Shown here: piece by piece, positions 1-11,799 of the stretch
Layout of the letters: each line of letters starts with the position of its first letter
How positions within the stretch are numbered: position 1 is the first letter of the stretch
From: Adiantum capillus-veneris
Taxonomy: Eukaryota > Streptophyta > Polypodiopsida > Polypodiales > Pteridaceae
Length of the DNA: 64,000 bases
Direction: 5' to 3'
NCBI GenBank assembly: GCA_014529385.2
Contig: CM043960.1
Coordinates: 22,828,896-22,892,895 of the forward strand
Position numbers and translations under genes: made by a program
Notes under the pieces: model-generated
Told to the model about the DNA's origin: nothing
The model's input: only the letters and a program-made list of their open reading frames with translations
The model's database searches: none

Positions 1-249
1 GGGTGGACAATTTTACTGCTCCACATGGAAATACATCTTCAATGATAAATGGTCCGTTTCCCTTTTTCTTAAACTTGGGAATGTGTTGCTTAAGGGAATG
101 GACTAAAACTAACTCCCCTTTCTTGAAATTTTTGTGATTAAGTGGGAATCAAAAAACTGTTTTTGTTTCCACTTTTGTGCATAGATATGAGCTACAGCAG
201 TTAGCCTTTGCTCATCTAGCTTTTCCAAATCTTCAAGTCTTTCTGACAA

Positions 250-1210
250 TTCATGTCTAGTCCACTCAAGATTCTATGCTACCCATAATGTCGGCAATAG
301 AAATTCTATTGGAAGTATGGAATCAAGACCATAAACAAGGTTAAAGGGTGTGGAATTTAAAGTTGTTTTGAATGAAATGCGATAAGCCCATAGAGCAGCA
401 TGGAGATTCATTTCCCAGCCTGTCCTTCCTAAACTAACCACTTTAGTCAGCACCAAGCTTAGAATTTTATTCGTATGCTCAGCTTGTCCGTTTGCTTGTG
501 GGTGATAGGGAGTTGATTTGTTATGGATGACCATAAACTCATTAAGCAAATACTCGATTACCTCATTGAGGAAATGAGTTTCCCGATCACTGACAATCTA
601 TATCGGTAGTCCATACCTCGTGAATACATACTCATATAAGAATGCAGCAGTGGTTCTGGCATCATTCTTTTGATTTTCTTTAGCCTCAACCCATTTGGTC
701 AAATAGTCCGTAGCTACAATGATATATTGAGCTTGGGTTCTATAATCAGGTGGCTGTATTGATCCAACAAAATCTATACCCCATTTTGCGAAAGCTCTAG
801 CCCCCATCATTGGTCTTAAGGGCATGCTATCTACTCATGTTGGCATTTTTGCTCGTTGACAAGCATCACATCTTCGAATATATTCTTTGGAATCTGCAAA
901 AAGTGTTGGCCACCATATGCCTGCCATCAAGATTGCTCTTGTGGTGGTCTCACTAGAAAAGTGACCTCCAGCTAATCCAGCATGTGTTTGTTCTATAATC
1001 GGAATATACTCGTTTTCATTTGCACAAAGACGCAAATGTTGATCTTTACCTCTCCGATACAATTGGTTCCCAATAAGAGCATATTCTCTTGCTTTAGTTT
1101 CAATTGCTCTTTGATGGCGTTTACTCATATTCTCAGGAAATGTTCGGCTCGATAAGTAAGTAACCAGATAATTACTCCACTTAGGAACAGGTGACATTTG
1201 AAACAATGTT
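250..1210 (-). pseudogene. Element A integrase: second zinc domain and catalytic core
   Basis: The integrase joins element DNA into the host genome. Visible on the minus strand are an H2C2 zinc-binding module (motifs HAGLAGGHF, WWPTLF, CDACQRAK) at about 840-1000, and a catalytic core with GIDFVG, VATDYLTKWVEA and YHPQANGQAEHTNK over 274-825. The core is typical of plant Ty3/gypsy integrase: the D of TDYL and the E of QAEHTNK are expected DDE residues. The domain follows RNase H as in all Ty3/gypsy pol genes. The region is decayed. The integrase C-terminus and anything beyond it continue toward base 1 or outside the window. Confidence 0.88.
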
Positions 1211-1229
1211 ATATGAGGTATGGGTGTCT

Positions 1230-2000
1230 GTTTTTGACATTGAGGGCAATCCTTTACAAAAGATCAAACATTTCTCCCCATAGTCGGAAAAAATACTCCA
1301 AGTCTCAAGATTCGTTGCCTAGTTTGGTCTTCTGCAAAGTGAAGTCCTACTATGGTAGCATGTGCTTGACTTAGGTACTGTTCTTTTTCTTCAAGATTAA
1401 TGCATAAGAGCAATATCCCGTCCCGATTTCTTTTGTATAGCCTTCCAACTAGTAATTGATACATAGCCGATTTCTTGATTAATATGATCGTGATAGGAAG
1501 TGGTATTTGTGAATCCACTTGAGCTATTGTCATCAATGACACAATGTTTTCCAACCATTTAGGTATCATTTCCATGGAGAACAAATAGGCATTTGGTAGA
1601 TCATCGTCTACCCCTTTAGGTGATTCCCCTGAAACAATCCTTGACAAATGATCTGCTCGTTGATATGTAGTGCCGTACTTTACAACCACAGTGAAATCAA
1701 ATTCCAGGAGAATGATGAACCATCTCACTATTCTCTCTGTGCTACATGGCTTGTTGACCAAATACAACAAAGCTTAGTGGTCCACAAAGAACACAAACTT
1801 GTTGGCTAATAGGTAATGTATATACTTTTTAACGTCATAGATCATTCATAATCCTTCTCTTTCGATGGTGGTGTAATTAATTTCCGCCATGTTCAATTGT
1901 CGGCTAGCATAAGAAATAGAAAAGTCAATTTTTACATCTCCTAGTTGAGCCAGTATACAACCGATAGAAAAATTGGAAGCATCTACATGTACGTGGAATA
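1230..2000 (-). pseudogene. Element A RNase H and first H2C2 module
   Basis: The conserved end of a Ty3/gypsy RNase H is seen (LLYLVNKPC, RIVRWFIILLEFDFTVVV, ADHLSR). It is followed by a segment that repeats the layout of an integrase zinc module: LLVGRLYKRNRDG, AHATIVGLHFAEDQT and LRLGVFFPTM. The second copy of that layout lies in the integrase block at 250-1210. Element B shows the same duplication more clearly. RNase H removes the RNA strand after reverse transcription. The role of an extra zinc module is not known to me. Decayed copy. Confidence 0.8.
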
Positions 2001-2299
2001 CCTTATTCCAGTCTAATGCTTTCAATATTGGAGTTAGGTGAGAGCTTGCTTAAGCTTCATGAAGGATTCTTTGCATGCCTCGGTCCATTCAAAGTGCGTA
2101 ATCAAGCTATACATGGGTTTTGCAATTATAGCGTACATGTAGATGAACCGTCGGTAATATCCACAATGCTCCATGAAAGCTTGTACCCCCTTTATTGTTG
2201 TTGGTCTTGTCAAATCATCAATGACATGAATCTTCTCAATAATCAGTAGCTATGCCATTTTTAGACACTACATGTCCAAGAATTTTTCCTTGTCTACCC

Positions 2300-3010
2300 A
2301 TGAATGTACACTTTTCAGGATTTAAGCAAATCCTTTAAAGTCTACATTTTTCAAATACTTTTTTGAGGTGTTCAAAATGATCAACCGGGATTGATAAATG
2401 TACGCATAGATCATCCATATATACTTCTAAGAATTTCCTAAGATATTCTTTGAAAGCATGGCTCATCAACCTTTGAAACATGGCTAGAGCATTAGTTAAC
2501 CCAAACGGCATAACCCGATAGGCAAATATACCCCATTTTGTTGCAAAAGTAATTTTGTGCTGATCTTTTGGGTCAACCAAAAGTTGATTGTATCCCAAAA
2601 AGCCGTCTAAGAAGCTGTAAGCTTCTTTTCCTGCAACTCTTTCTAAAACATGCTCAATTATCAGAAGAGGAAAGTTGCCTCTAATGGTAGCTGTATTCAC
2701 CTTTTTTAGATTAACACACACTCATAGTTTTCCATTCTTCTTGGGTGCTACCACAATTGGAGACACCCAATCTGTGTGTTCAATTTTGTAAATGAATTCG
2801 GCTTCCTTTAGTTTTTCAATCTCTTCTTTTATCTTCCTAGCAAATGTTTCGTTATACGTGTATGGTCTCTGTCTACTTGGTTTGGTATCATCTCTCATGG
2901 GTATGGTATGTCGACAAATTTCTGGATCAACACCCTTGAGATCCTTGTAAGACCAAGCAAAGATATCTCGGTATTCCTTTAACAAGCTCAGCAAAATCTT
3001 TTCTTCTTCT
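2300..3010 (-). pseudogene. Element A reverse transcriptase
   Basis: RT copies the element RNA into DNA. Minus-strand protein shows, in order, GVDPEICRHTIPM, RQRPYTYNETFA, FIYKIEHTDWVSPIVV, PKKNGKL, CVNLKKVN, SFLDGFLGYNQLLVDP, YRVMPFGLTNA and the catalytic YMDD box in VYMDDLCVH. This is a full set of RT palm and finger motifs for plant OTA-type Ty3/gypsy. Element D has near-identical motifs, so A and D belong to one family. The remaining pol linker (3.0-4.0 kb) is poorly preserved and carries nothing I can name. Decayed copy. Confidence 0.9.
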
Positions 3011-4033
3011 TCTGTTAGGTCATTCGCAATGTAAGCCGGTCAAGGCTCTTCTCTTGGTTCAGCCAAGTCTATCTTTTTAGCGTTTTCAGGCTCTTCGTAA
3101 GACTCGCCTTGTTTCTGTAGTTCCCTAACAGGTTATTTGACTATGATTTTCCGATCTTGGAGAGTATACTTTTTGTAATGGGATGGAACATGCATTACAT
3201 CCTTACCATCCTCATCCGTGGTTTCCATTTCGGTTGTGTATATCTCCTTTAGAGCTTTTTTCAACTCTTGATATTTCTTTTTTTGCTTGACGCTGGTCAT
3301 GAGTGGCTTCTTATCCTATGGGTTTGCTTGAGTACCCTTCCTTGTTTTCCTCGATGTCTGAGACATTTCTGAGTTTTTATTTGAAGGATATCTGCCAGTT
3401 ATTTTGTCCTTGACACAATCATTTACATCTATCTGCATCAGGAATTGTGTTTTACTGGAGACTATGGTATAGGTCGTGTTTTCACAATTCTGGTGTCTCT
3501 CTTACGTCTATACCATTTTTGTCTTCTTGATTTCTGGTATTGGAAAGTCAAAAAACTTTTCCTCCCCTCATTTTAAGAGTAACTTAGCTCTCGTATGCTC
3601 TTTTTCCGACCTCGAATCTTCTGAGGTAGATGAGTGTTCATCTAACTCATCAGTTGAATCGTAATAGAGGTCTGAAAAGACTTGTTGAGCTTCCATTAAG
3701 TCCTTGGGTTCCTCACCTTTGTCTTCAATGTTGAGGATTGAGATCATTTGGATGGGAATTATGTCATAGCCATCCTCATTTGCAAAATTGAGTTGGCATA
3801 GACGTATTCACACATACATCCATTGTTGCTAAAATTTGAGTCCACTCGAATGGATCAAACAAATGCTCTGGAAAGGGTTCAGGTATGTAGGCTTTATTTG
3901 TGCAGTCCCTTTCTAGGATGCATTCTTCTCATCTTAAGCTTCCATTTTCTGAAGCTCCACACATCCAAATAGGAGTGTCTTTGTTTAACCAGGATGGGAG
4001 TTTAGTTTCAGCCGAAGAGACTAAATCAAACTC

Positions 4034-4750
4034 TTAGATGGGTGTTTTCAAGACATCTCTATAAGTGTGATCTTTTAGATTTACTCTTGTTATAGATCCC
4101 ACTTGCTTCAAGTACAGATAATTGTTTCCCCAATCTTGGATAAGTTGCACCTGTCGCATGAAAGGTCCTCCCAATATTATTTCATAATTGAGTTTTTTCC
4201 CAAAGTCTACTATGGCAAAAGTGTGTTGATATTCAATTCCATAGGAATTGACTATCACTTTTTCAAGCAGCCCTAGTGGTCTCTCAATGTGTCTGTTAGC
4301 CAATTGCAATTTCATTCGAGTTTGTCTAATGGCTGGCTGTCCCCAGGATTCCCATACTGCTTTAGTGGCTATGGCTATGCCCGCTCCACTATCCAGTATC
4401 GCCATGGTTTCGATGTCGTTATATTTCACTGGGAGGGTGGTGTTTCCTTCTTCCCCTTCATAATATTCTCCGACTTTGCTCATGGGAACTGATCGAATCT
4501 CTTTGTTGTCCATTTCATTTTTGAATTTTTCCAAATTTTTTGAGATTAACCGAATTATCCCCACCTTCTCTAGGGTTTTCTGTAAATCATTCCGTAAGTA
4601 TGGTCTGAGTTTTAACAGTTCTCCCAAGGTAAGAGTGCATTGGATGGGTGTAGACATGATTGAATGAATGTTGTCTACTTCTAGAGTTTGTTCAACTCTT
4701 TTTACTTGAGTGGTCCTACATACGATGGATTCATCTTCATTATCTCCCAA
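4034..4750 (-). pseudogene. Element A aspartic protease (first retropepsin)
   Basis: The protease cuts the gag-pol polyprotein. The minus-strand frame contains VGEYYEGEEGNTTLPV, then the active-site motif MAILDSGAGIAIATKAVW, and the flap and C-terminal motifs LQLANRHIERPLGLLEK, TFAIVDFG and ILGGPFMRQ. DSGA is the usual plant Ty3/gypsy form of the D-[ST]-G catalytic triplet. The upstream residues (PIQCTLTLGELLKLRPYL) are a conserved lead-in also present in element B. It lies between gag and RT as expected. Confidence 0.88.
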
Positions 4751-5139
4751 GTAAGAAGATATGTTTTTGATGTCAATGGTCTCAACATTTATGAAGCTTC
4801 TGATCCGTAATCCCCGTACAAGGATTGTAAATCCATGTTCATATCAGAAGGTAGGTTATCCAGCCAGACTTCCTCTATAGGAGCTGACTTTAGAGTTAGT
4901 CTCCCATCATTGATCTCTCTTGATCTCTCTTAATTTTTCCCATAAGTGTCCTAGCCAGTCTTCCTGTACGAATGGAATTCCGTTAAGGCATCTTCGTTGT
5001 CTAGCACTATAAGCTCTGGTTGTTTTGTGTCAAGGTGGGGTTTTGCCACCACATTGGATTTTGCTTTCGTTTCTTTTACCGCAAGCTCTTCACGTTTTGT
5101 AATACTTTCAAGCTTGGGTTTTTGTTTTTCCAGCATTTC

Positions 5140-7774
5140 TTACGTGATTCTTACCAAATTTTGATAAGCTTCTAGTTGAGCTGCTTCCATGTCTGGAGAT
5201 GGATAGGTTTTCCACTTGTTTTCCATGTTTTGGCCTGCTTTAAGTCCTGCTTGGTAGGCTTCCAAGGTGGCCTTAATAGGCTCAAAAAATTTATCAACCA
5301 GAATGGATCCTCCAGATTTCACGGTTGTTTCCTTGAATTCACTGTCAGTTTCTTTCAACTTGTCTTGGACTAGCTTCTTTGCTTTCTCGTCAATTTCAAC
5401 CCGCTGTTTTTGTTTTCTCATCTCATATCTTTTGCTTCTAGTCCTTTTGATTCTTTGAGAAGAAACTTTCATATTTTCTGAATCATCAGAGGAGTTGTGT
5501 TTCTTTTTCTTGGACTGGGCTCTAGTGATTACCTTGATTGGAACAATCGGTTCACTCTTTGATGAGCTACTAGGTATCACTTGGACTACGTTTACTACGG
5601 TTTTATCCTTGTTCAAAGGATTTTTAGGGAAATCTTCCGTAAGGTGTCCTCCCTTTTTGCAACATTGTATGCAATAAATAGGCTTCAATTGGTTTGAGGT
5701 TTTTGTCAAGCTCTGGACATTCATTTTTCCAATGATCATCAGCATCACAGTTATGACAGTTTTCTATTCTTGGCTTCATCATGGGTCTTACCATGGGAGG
5801 TCTGGCACCTTGATTAGCTACATAATACATTGGTGCAAACTATGGTGGAGCATAAATCACGGTTTCTTCCATTGGTGGTGGATGTGGATTATACCAATCT
5901 CTTTCTACCATTACTGTAGATGGACTAGGCTCTGCATAGGGTGTAACATGCACTAATTCTTGTTCATCTATGACTCCTTCAGAGTGCATGTACTTTACAG
6001 GCACTGCATTATGTCCTGGATATGAAGGTTGTTGTCCCAACACAGGTTGAGGTCTTTCCATACCCATTGGTGGTCTTTGAGCTTGGGTCATATTAGGCTG
6101 ATATCTGTACATGGGTTATCCTTGTGGCCTCATGGGCACGTACTGAACATTCCCATCATACTTTGGTCTGAAGTAGCACTCATGGGTCTCATGATTGGTC
6201 CATTTACCCTCGATTGCACACCATTTTTGTGGACTAATTGGTTGTCCCTGTGGAGGTATCCCTTGTCCTGGTCCCCTCATAGGTGCTTTTTGCATATTTT
6301 TCATCATGTCGTTCATCCTTTTTAGCATATCTTCTATGGTTGAGAGTGGTGCCGTAGCAGCTATTCCCACATGTGCTGGTTTAGTGGATGTTGTTTTCTC
6401 GATTTAGTTATCCTGAGGGACATCTTCTTTGTTGAAAATCTTGCAATTGTTTCCTAGGTCAATAGCATCCAACACACACGCTTCTAGGGTTGTATGCTTT
6501 TTACTATAGAGTATAGCATGAAGTTCTTTGTTTAGCAGTCCCTACAAAAACAAAGATACAAGTCATTCTTCTGCAGGTATCTCCAGCTCTAGGCATCTGG
6601 CAATGTATTGTTTCATTTGAGTTGCACAATCCCTAACAGACTCACCATGTTTCTGTTAAATCTATAGATTTGAGCTACCGTATTATGTTTAACTCCCTTT
6701 TTGGAACAAGCAGCTACAAATCCTTGAGCTAATGTGTTCAAGTCCATGATTGACCTTGGTGGAATGTTTTGTAACCATGTCAATGCTTTTCCTTTTTAAT
6801 GTCATTCCAAATGCCTCAAATTGAGTATGGAAATCTAATATACACTCTGCTCTTAGCACTTGCTTAAAGCTTGTTAAGTGGTCGTATGGATCCCCTGATC
6901 CACTATAATTTCTGATCCATTTCAAAAAATCAGCTGGTCTGACACGTCTGTTTGGTTCAACTCCCGGTCTTCTGGCAGTGGGTCTTGTTCCGAGTCCTTC
7001 AAACCAGTCTGTTGGGAATAGTGACTCATGTAGTCCTAGACTGGCCTTGGTGTCACCCGATTTTCTACGTGATGAGGTGGTTTTTGGTTTCTTCACATTA
7101 CTCCCAGATGATCTCTCACGGTGTTAATCTCTTGGAATTGTTTCTGGTCCTTGCCCCAATATCCAATCCCGTATGGAATACCCTTGGTATTTGGTTTGTT
7201 CTACCTCCTCAGGGGTCATCATAGCAAAGTTGTTGTTATAACAATCCCTAAACAAGTAGGTTGGTAGGTCCGCTGATCCCTTATCTTTGATCTTGAAGAT
7301 ATAGATGATCTTCATGGCCATTAATTATCCTAGTTTGGCATGAGAAGTCCACTGAAGATCTTTTAGTTTCTATCTTCCCAAAAATAGACTCCGATCCTAG
7401 GGATTATCCGTACTAAGCCGTTTCAAAGGCTTCAAGTCTATTTGATTGTATCCCTCGAATTCTAAAGTTGGTGGTCCTTCTTTTGCTGACATATCTATGA
7501 TTATTGTGTTTACTTCTAACCCCCATTTGTCTATCACGTCAAGGTTTTTGGCTTGTAAGTATTGAGTTCCGTTTCGATCCAGGTACATTTTTCCTTGTTT
7601 GTTTGCCCTAAACTCTTCTTCGAACTCAATACCATGGTCATCAATGCGAATAGCATACTCCTCGTTAGGGTCCAAGTAAACCTGGGCTCCATGACAGTTA
7701 GTCTTGTAAAAAGATAGTATATGCTTATAGCGCACTATCGTTCCAGTTTTCGAGTGAGTCGAGTAAGAAGACAT
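5140..7774 (-). pseudogene. Element A gag: capsid and zinc-knuckle region
   Basis: Gag forms the particle and binds RNA. On the minus strand the region runs from a start at about 7774 (MSSYSTHSKTG), through a capsid-like stretch near 6.7-7.1 kb (LKWIRNYSGSGDPYDHLTSF), to a proline- and glutamine-rich part (MGMERPQPVLGQQ) and a canonical zinc knuckle, C-x2-C-x4-H-x4-C (CHNCDADDHWKNEC) near 5.75 kb. A lysine-rich tail follows toward 5.1 kb. The order matches the element B gag, whose knuckles are spaced differently. A short acceptor-like CAG lies just upstream at 7791-7789. Decayed copy. Confidence 0.8.
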
Positions 7775-9688
7775 TTTGGATGTTGAATCTGAAAAAGTAT
7801 CTGAACTTCTTCAAGAATTGTGTGCAAGGAATTGCCTTGATTCATGCTTTCTTTGGTAGATACTCTACTGGAGGTTTCTCTGAGTATGCCCTAATTTCCT
7901 AGTACACGACCAGATCTAAGGTTCATATAGACTTATGAAGCCTTGGATATAGTACTCACCTTTCGATTGCAAAAAATTCAAAGGTTTAATCTACAACTTG
8001 TAAACTAAGTGTACATGTATCAATTTTGATCCGATTGAACCCAAAATTGCCCTGTGGCTTTATATTATGTTGGCCTAACACTGTATAAGTTCAAAAGTCA
8101 CAATTGATGTCTCTGGATAGCAGAAGTAAATAATCGTGATTATTTATTTTTGTCAGTTTTTTGCACTTTTTTGATTGGTTTGGCAAGTATACAACTTATT
8201 AAAGACTCTGGACAAGTTTCAACAAGTTTGGACAAAATCTGATCAAGTTTATCAATTGTTTTGTGTCCGCAGACTCTAATTTCAAGAATCTGGCTTAAGT
8301 CTCATTTTTGGGATCCAAATTTCATCAAAATTGATTTGTGAGGTCTACTTGATATGCTTGACCTTGTGGTCTACTCAAATTTGCAAAATCATCAAGTTTT
8401 GAAGCAGATGTAAATAATCGCGATTATTTACTCCAGCTGTATTTTTGCAAGTTTTTGCCCCAACTTTGACACAGATCTATTAATCACCTTTAGTTAAGGT
8501 CACTAACCAAGTTTCATCAAGTTTGGACAATTTTTGGTCAAATGGTCATCAATTATCTGTCCGCAGACTAACTTTGCAACTTTAGTCACAATTTTCAATC
8601 CAGTGATCCGAATCTTACCAAATTTGGTTTGTGGGCTTATTACAACATGTTAAAGCTAGTGGTATGCTGACTTGGTCAAAAAAGTTAAAAAATAGGGTAG
8701 AAGTAAATAATCGTGATTATTTACTAAAGACAAATTTTTGCATCTTTTTGGTCAACTGAGCATGTACACATGTTTATCACATCAATATAAGCCTATGAAT
8801 CAATTTTCAACAAGTTTGGATAAATTTTTCCCCAGTTTATACTCAAGATTCAAAAAGTCAGTACAAACTTTAGTTTTTACCCAGTTTTTTGCAAGTTTAG
8901 TGATCCAAATCTCTTGGGCCTTCACAAAAGTTCTTTGTATACATGCAATGAGTCAATGGTATGAACCTTGGTCAATTTAGAGCAGAAAGTTAATAATCGC
9001 GATTATTAACTTTAGGCTTGAAATGAGCACTTTTTTACAATTTTTTCAAAGACAGTCTTTATATAAGCTATTGTAAGCCTATGAATCAAGTCAAAACTTA
9101 ATTTGGCCTACAATGTCAAGAAAAAGTAAATAATCTGAGTTTTGGCCAACTCTTGAAATTTTTACCTCGAAGTGTCTTTGAGCTTACCAACGGGTTCAAA
9201 CAACTCTCAGGCTTACTCTCCAGTCGGATTGAGTGGTTTCGAGTGGTTTCGAGCTATTTCTAGTCGTAGACCTGAAATTCTGCAACTTCCAATAACAACT
9301 CACACTTGATTCTTTCAGAGAGAGCAATGTTTTGAAATCCACCTCGGATCCTACTTACCCTACTCCTAGATACTCATGCAATGGGGTTGTGGAAAGTGTC
9401 CACAAACACTCGTTTTCTTGTGTTTTTTATGTTTTTCAGAGCCTTGATCTTAAGACTTGTCTCACCTTTCAATCATTCTCCAAATCCTAATCTAATTCTA
9501 CAATCCTACAATCCTAAAGGTACTTAGTAAGTACAATTACTTCCAAGCTACCTCTACACAGCAAAAGACGACAATCTTAAGCTATGCGGTTTCTAAAAGA
9601 AAGTTTTGAACTCTAGGCGAACCTAGAAGAAGTTAAAGGACAACTACACAAAATGCTCATGTTTTTCCCTAGTTTAGGTCTCTTCGAC
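7775..9688 (-). other. Element A untranslated leader with palindrome-bearing tandem units
   Basis: About 1.9 kb of AT-rich sequence without a credible gene lies between the primer site and gag. On the minus strand a GTAAGT donor-like site (9358-9353) and a pyrimidine-rich TACTTTTTCAG acceptor-like site (ending 7789) would bracket an intron of about 1.57 kb. That intron would contain every palindrome of the array. Several phrases, such as CAAGTTTGGACAA and TGTCCGCAGACT, recur about 288 bp apart, showing that the units are tandem repeats. The splicing is an inference. Ogre elements are known to splice, and I borrow that precedent only as support. Confidence 0.65.
8126..9135. repeat. Element A palindrome array (half-site GTAAATAATCG)
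   Basis: Inverted-repeat sites are centred on CGCG or CGTG at 8126-8147 (near perfect), 8410-8431 (perfect 22 bp, half GTAAATAATCG), 8703-8724 (one central mismatch pair) and 8989-9010 (perfect, half GTTAATAATCG). A single half-site lies at 9126-9135. Start-to-start spacings are 284, 293, 286 and 137 bp. The palindromes are much better conserved than the DNA between them. Element D carries the same palindrome family, and element B has a different palindrome with matching spacing. Confidence 0.9.
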
Positions 9689-9705
9689 CCCCGGCAACGG
9701 CGCCA
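9689..9705 (-). other. Element A primer-binding site, tRNA-Asp type
   Basis: On the minus strand these 17 bases (TGGCGCCGTTGCCGGGG) are the complement of the 3' end of plant tRNA-Asp with its CCA tail. They lie two bases after an LTR end reading CCAACA. A tRNA-Asp primer is known in the Athila part of OTA elements. The site fixes the orientation of element A and the position of its lost 5' LTR. Confidence 0.88.
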
Positions 9706-9819
9706 AATGTTGGACGCATGTCTAACCTCACCATCCTATCTTATTGCAGTATTAGCGAGAACCATGATTAATTTGTCAAACCATGGGATGAAGCTAACTC
9801 GACTAGTGCATAGAGGCTA

Positions 9820-11790
9820 GAAGAGATTGTCATAGGGGGATTCCATGACATTGACCATTTGCTAAGAGAGTTTGCTGAGGAATTCTCAAAACGAGGGATT
9901 AAGCACAATACGGTCTCACAAATATATGCTTTTAAACAAAGAGAACACGAAAAAGTGAAGGAAGCTTCACTTCGCTTCAAACAATACATTGAGAGATGTC
10001 CAGTACGTGAACGACCACAAGATGACAGACTATCTGTTCTCTTTATTGAGGGACTGAGGAACGACACTCTCAAGAAGGACTTGCACTTGAAAGCTTGTAC
10101 AAGTTTCGAGCAAGTGACGAGAGAAGCATTGTACTTAGTGGATAACTGTACGGTTTATGGAGAGGTGTCAGCGGATACAAATTTCGCATCCAGTAGCTCT
10201 TCCTCCGTAGCGAGCCAGACTACCACTAAAAAGAATGTTCAAACAACAACCATGCCAAATGTAGAGCAAATGATAGAAGATGCTCTAAAAAGGATGGCAC
10301 CATACCAAAAACCATTGCCAAAAACACTAAAATGGTGTGCTATTGAACAAAAATGGACAAACCATCCAACAGAGGAGTGCTATTACAACAAAGGGTATGT
10401 AAGGGAGCGTCAGTATGCACCTCCTGCTCAATTAGCACCACCTCAAGTACATCCAGTACCTCGATACCCAACGGGAAATGTACCAGGACCTATGGGGATA
10501 GAAAGACCGCAACCGGTATTGGGACAACAACCACCTTTACCAGGAGCAAGACCAGTAGGCATTAGATATGCACCAACCTTAGAGAATCAGGAAGAACAAG
10601 CCCTAGTGCTTGTTCAAACCTATTATGAAGAATCTGGTGCACACATGTCTCCAACTGTGTATTACCCACCAGAAGAACCCAAACAACCAAAACCATGGGG
10701 CATGATTGGGAATGTTGGAATACCAACAGTTATAAGTGCTTCTGATGAAGAGAGATACAATTTGGATGCAAGAACATTGATGTTCATAGCTCATGGAGGG
10801 TTAACAGGACAAAGACCATCCTATCCACAAAGGACGAATCAAATGGGACCAAGACCAGCACTAGGACCCTGTTGCAAGTGTGGAGGTGACCATCTGATGA
10901 ATGTTTGTCCACATACGGAAATCATTAGAATTAACGCTTATTGCACTGAGTGTGGGGTTACTCACTTCATTGAGGATTGTTCAAAGAATCCAAACAAAGT
11001 GCAAAAGACGACATTGAATATGCTAGAAACTATTCCTACCAGCAGTGGGTCTGAAAATGAAACTCTGATACCAACACAAGTTGTTACTAGAGCTCAAGCT
11101 AAGAAAACCACTAGAGAACCTGAGAATGGAAAGTTAGCGACTGAAATGGTTAGTCCAGGACCGCGGAGTCAGAAAAACACATGGAAATCTAGAAAAGCAC
11201 GCATGAAGTTGAGAAAAGAACGTGAAGACGCTATTCTAGCTGAGGAACTAAAGAGAACTAAAGATAGATTAGAAAAACTTGAGAGTCAAAACGGGAAACG
11301 AGAGATGAGCCCGGAAAGAACGAAACAAAAGAGTATCAAAGAAACAACGAGCTTAAGCTCAGGGGGATCAGTGGTAGTCGACAAAGTACACGAACCATTG
11401 GACGCACTGATGAGAGCTTACGAAGCTAGGTTAAAGAACAACCAAACACAAGAACAGAGGTGGATGACATACCCAAACGCGGAATTGGAAAAGCAGAGAC
11501 TTGAAATGTGCCAGAGAATGATCGAGACTGCACAAGCCTTATTAGAACCACCAAAAGAAACAATGAATTGTGGAACGGAAAACCCAATTCAGCAAGAGAC
11601 TATTGTTTCACGGGTAGCTGAAAAGACTCCCAGTGCACAAAAGCCTGAAAATACACACAAGGATGACCGCATAGTGTTGAACACAACCGATCAGGAGATA
11701 GAGAGTTTTCATCCAGTCATACAGAGGTCTTACGGAAGAGATGAGGATTACAATGAATTTTGGAAACAAGTGAGAGAGGCAAACTTTGCA
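9820..11790 (+). CDS. Element B gag
   Basis: Gag makes the particle shell and packages RNA. Near the start is a capsid-like retrotransposon gag stretch (HDIDHLLREFAEEF, VSQIYAFKQRE, FIEGLRNDTLKK). A proline-rich middle follows (about 10.4-10.7 kb; MGIERPQPVLGQQ also occurs in A). Two zinc knuckles lie at about 10870-10910 (CCKCGGDHLMNVC) and 10943-10980 (CTECGVTHFIEDC). Both are C-x2-C-x3-H-x4-C, one residue shorter than the canonical x4 spacing seen in A. A long charged, basic tail (KSRKARMKLRKERED onward) follows. The first part of the capsid is missing because the element begins at the junction near 9.72 kb. Confidence 0.85.
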
Positions 11791-11799
11791 ACGAGCTAA

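Larger units (their letters stand above)
1..9720 (-). mobile_element. Element A: OTA-type Ty3/gypsy LTR retrotransposon, 3' end outside the window
   Basis: Read on the minus strand from the right: the last bases of an LTR (ending CCAACA at 9708), a tRNA-Asp primer site, a 1.9-kb non-coding leader, then gag, protease, RT, RNase H and integrase, leaving the window at base 1. This order and the RT motifs (YNETFA, WVSPIVV, YMDDLCVH) fit the Ogre/Tat/Athila side of Ty3/gypsy. Only a stub of the 5' LTR remains, because plus-strand element B begins within a few dozen bases of it. The copy is an old fossil with many breaks (more than ten). Its protein fragments are closest to element D in this window. 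The lineage assignment rests on recognised motifs, not a tree. Confidence 0.9.

Noticed and set aside
9689-9705. tRNA-Asp gene
   Set aside because: Only the complement of the tRNA 3' end is present, at an LTR edge. This is a primer-binding site; no cloverleaf surrounds it.
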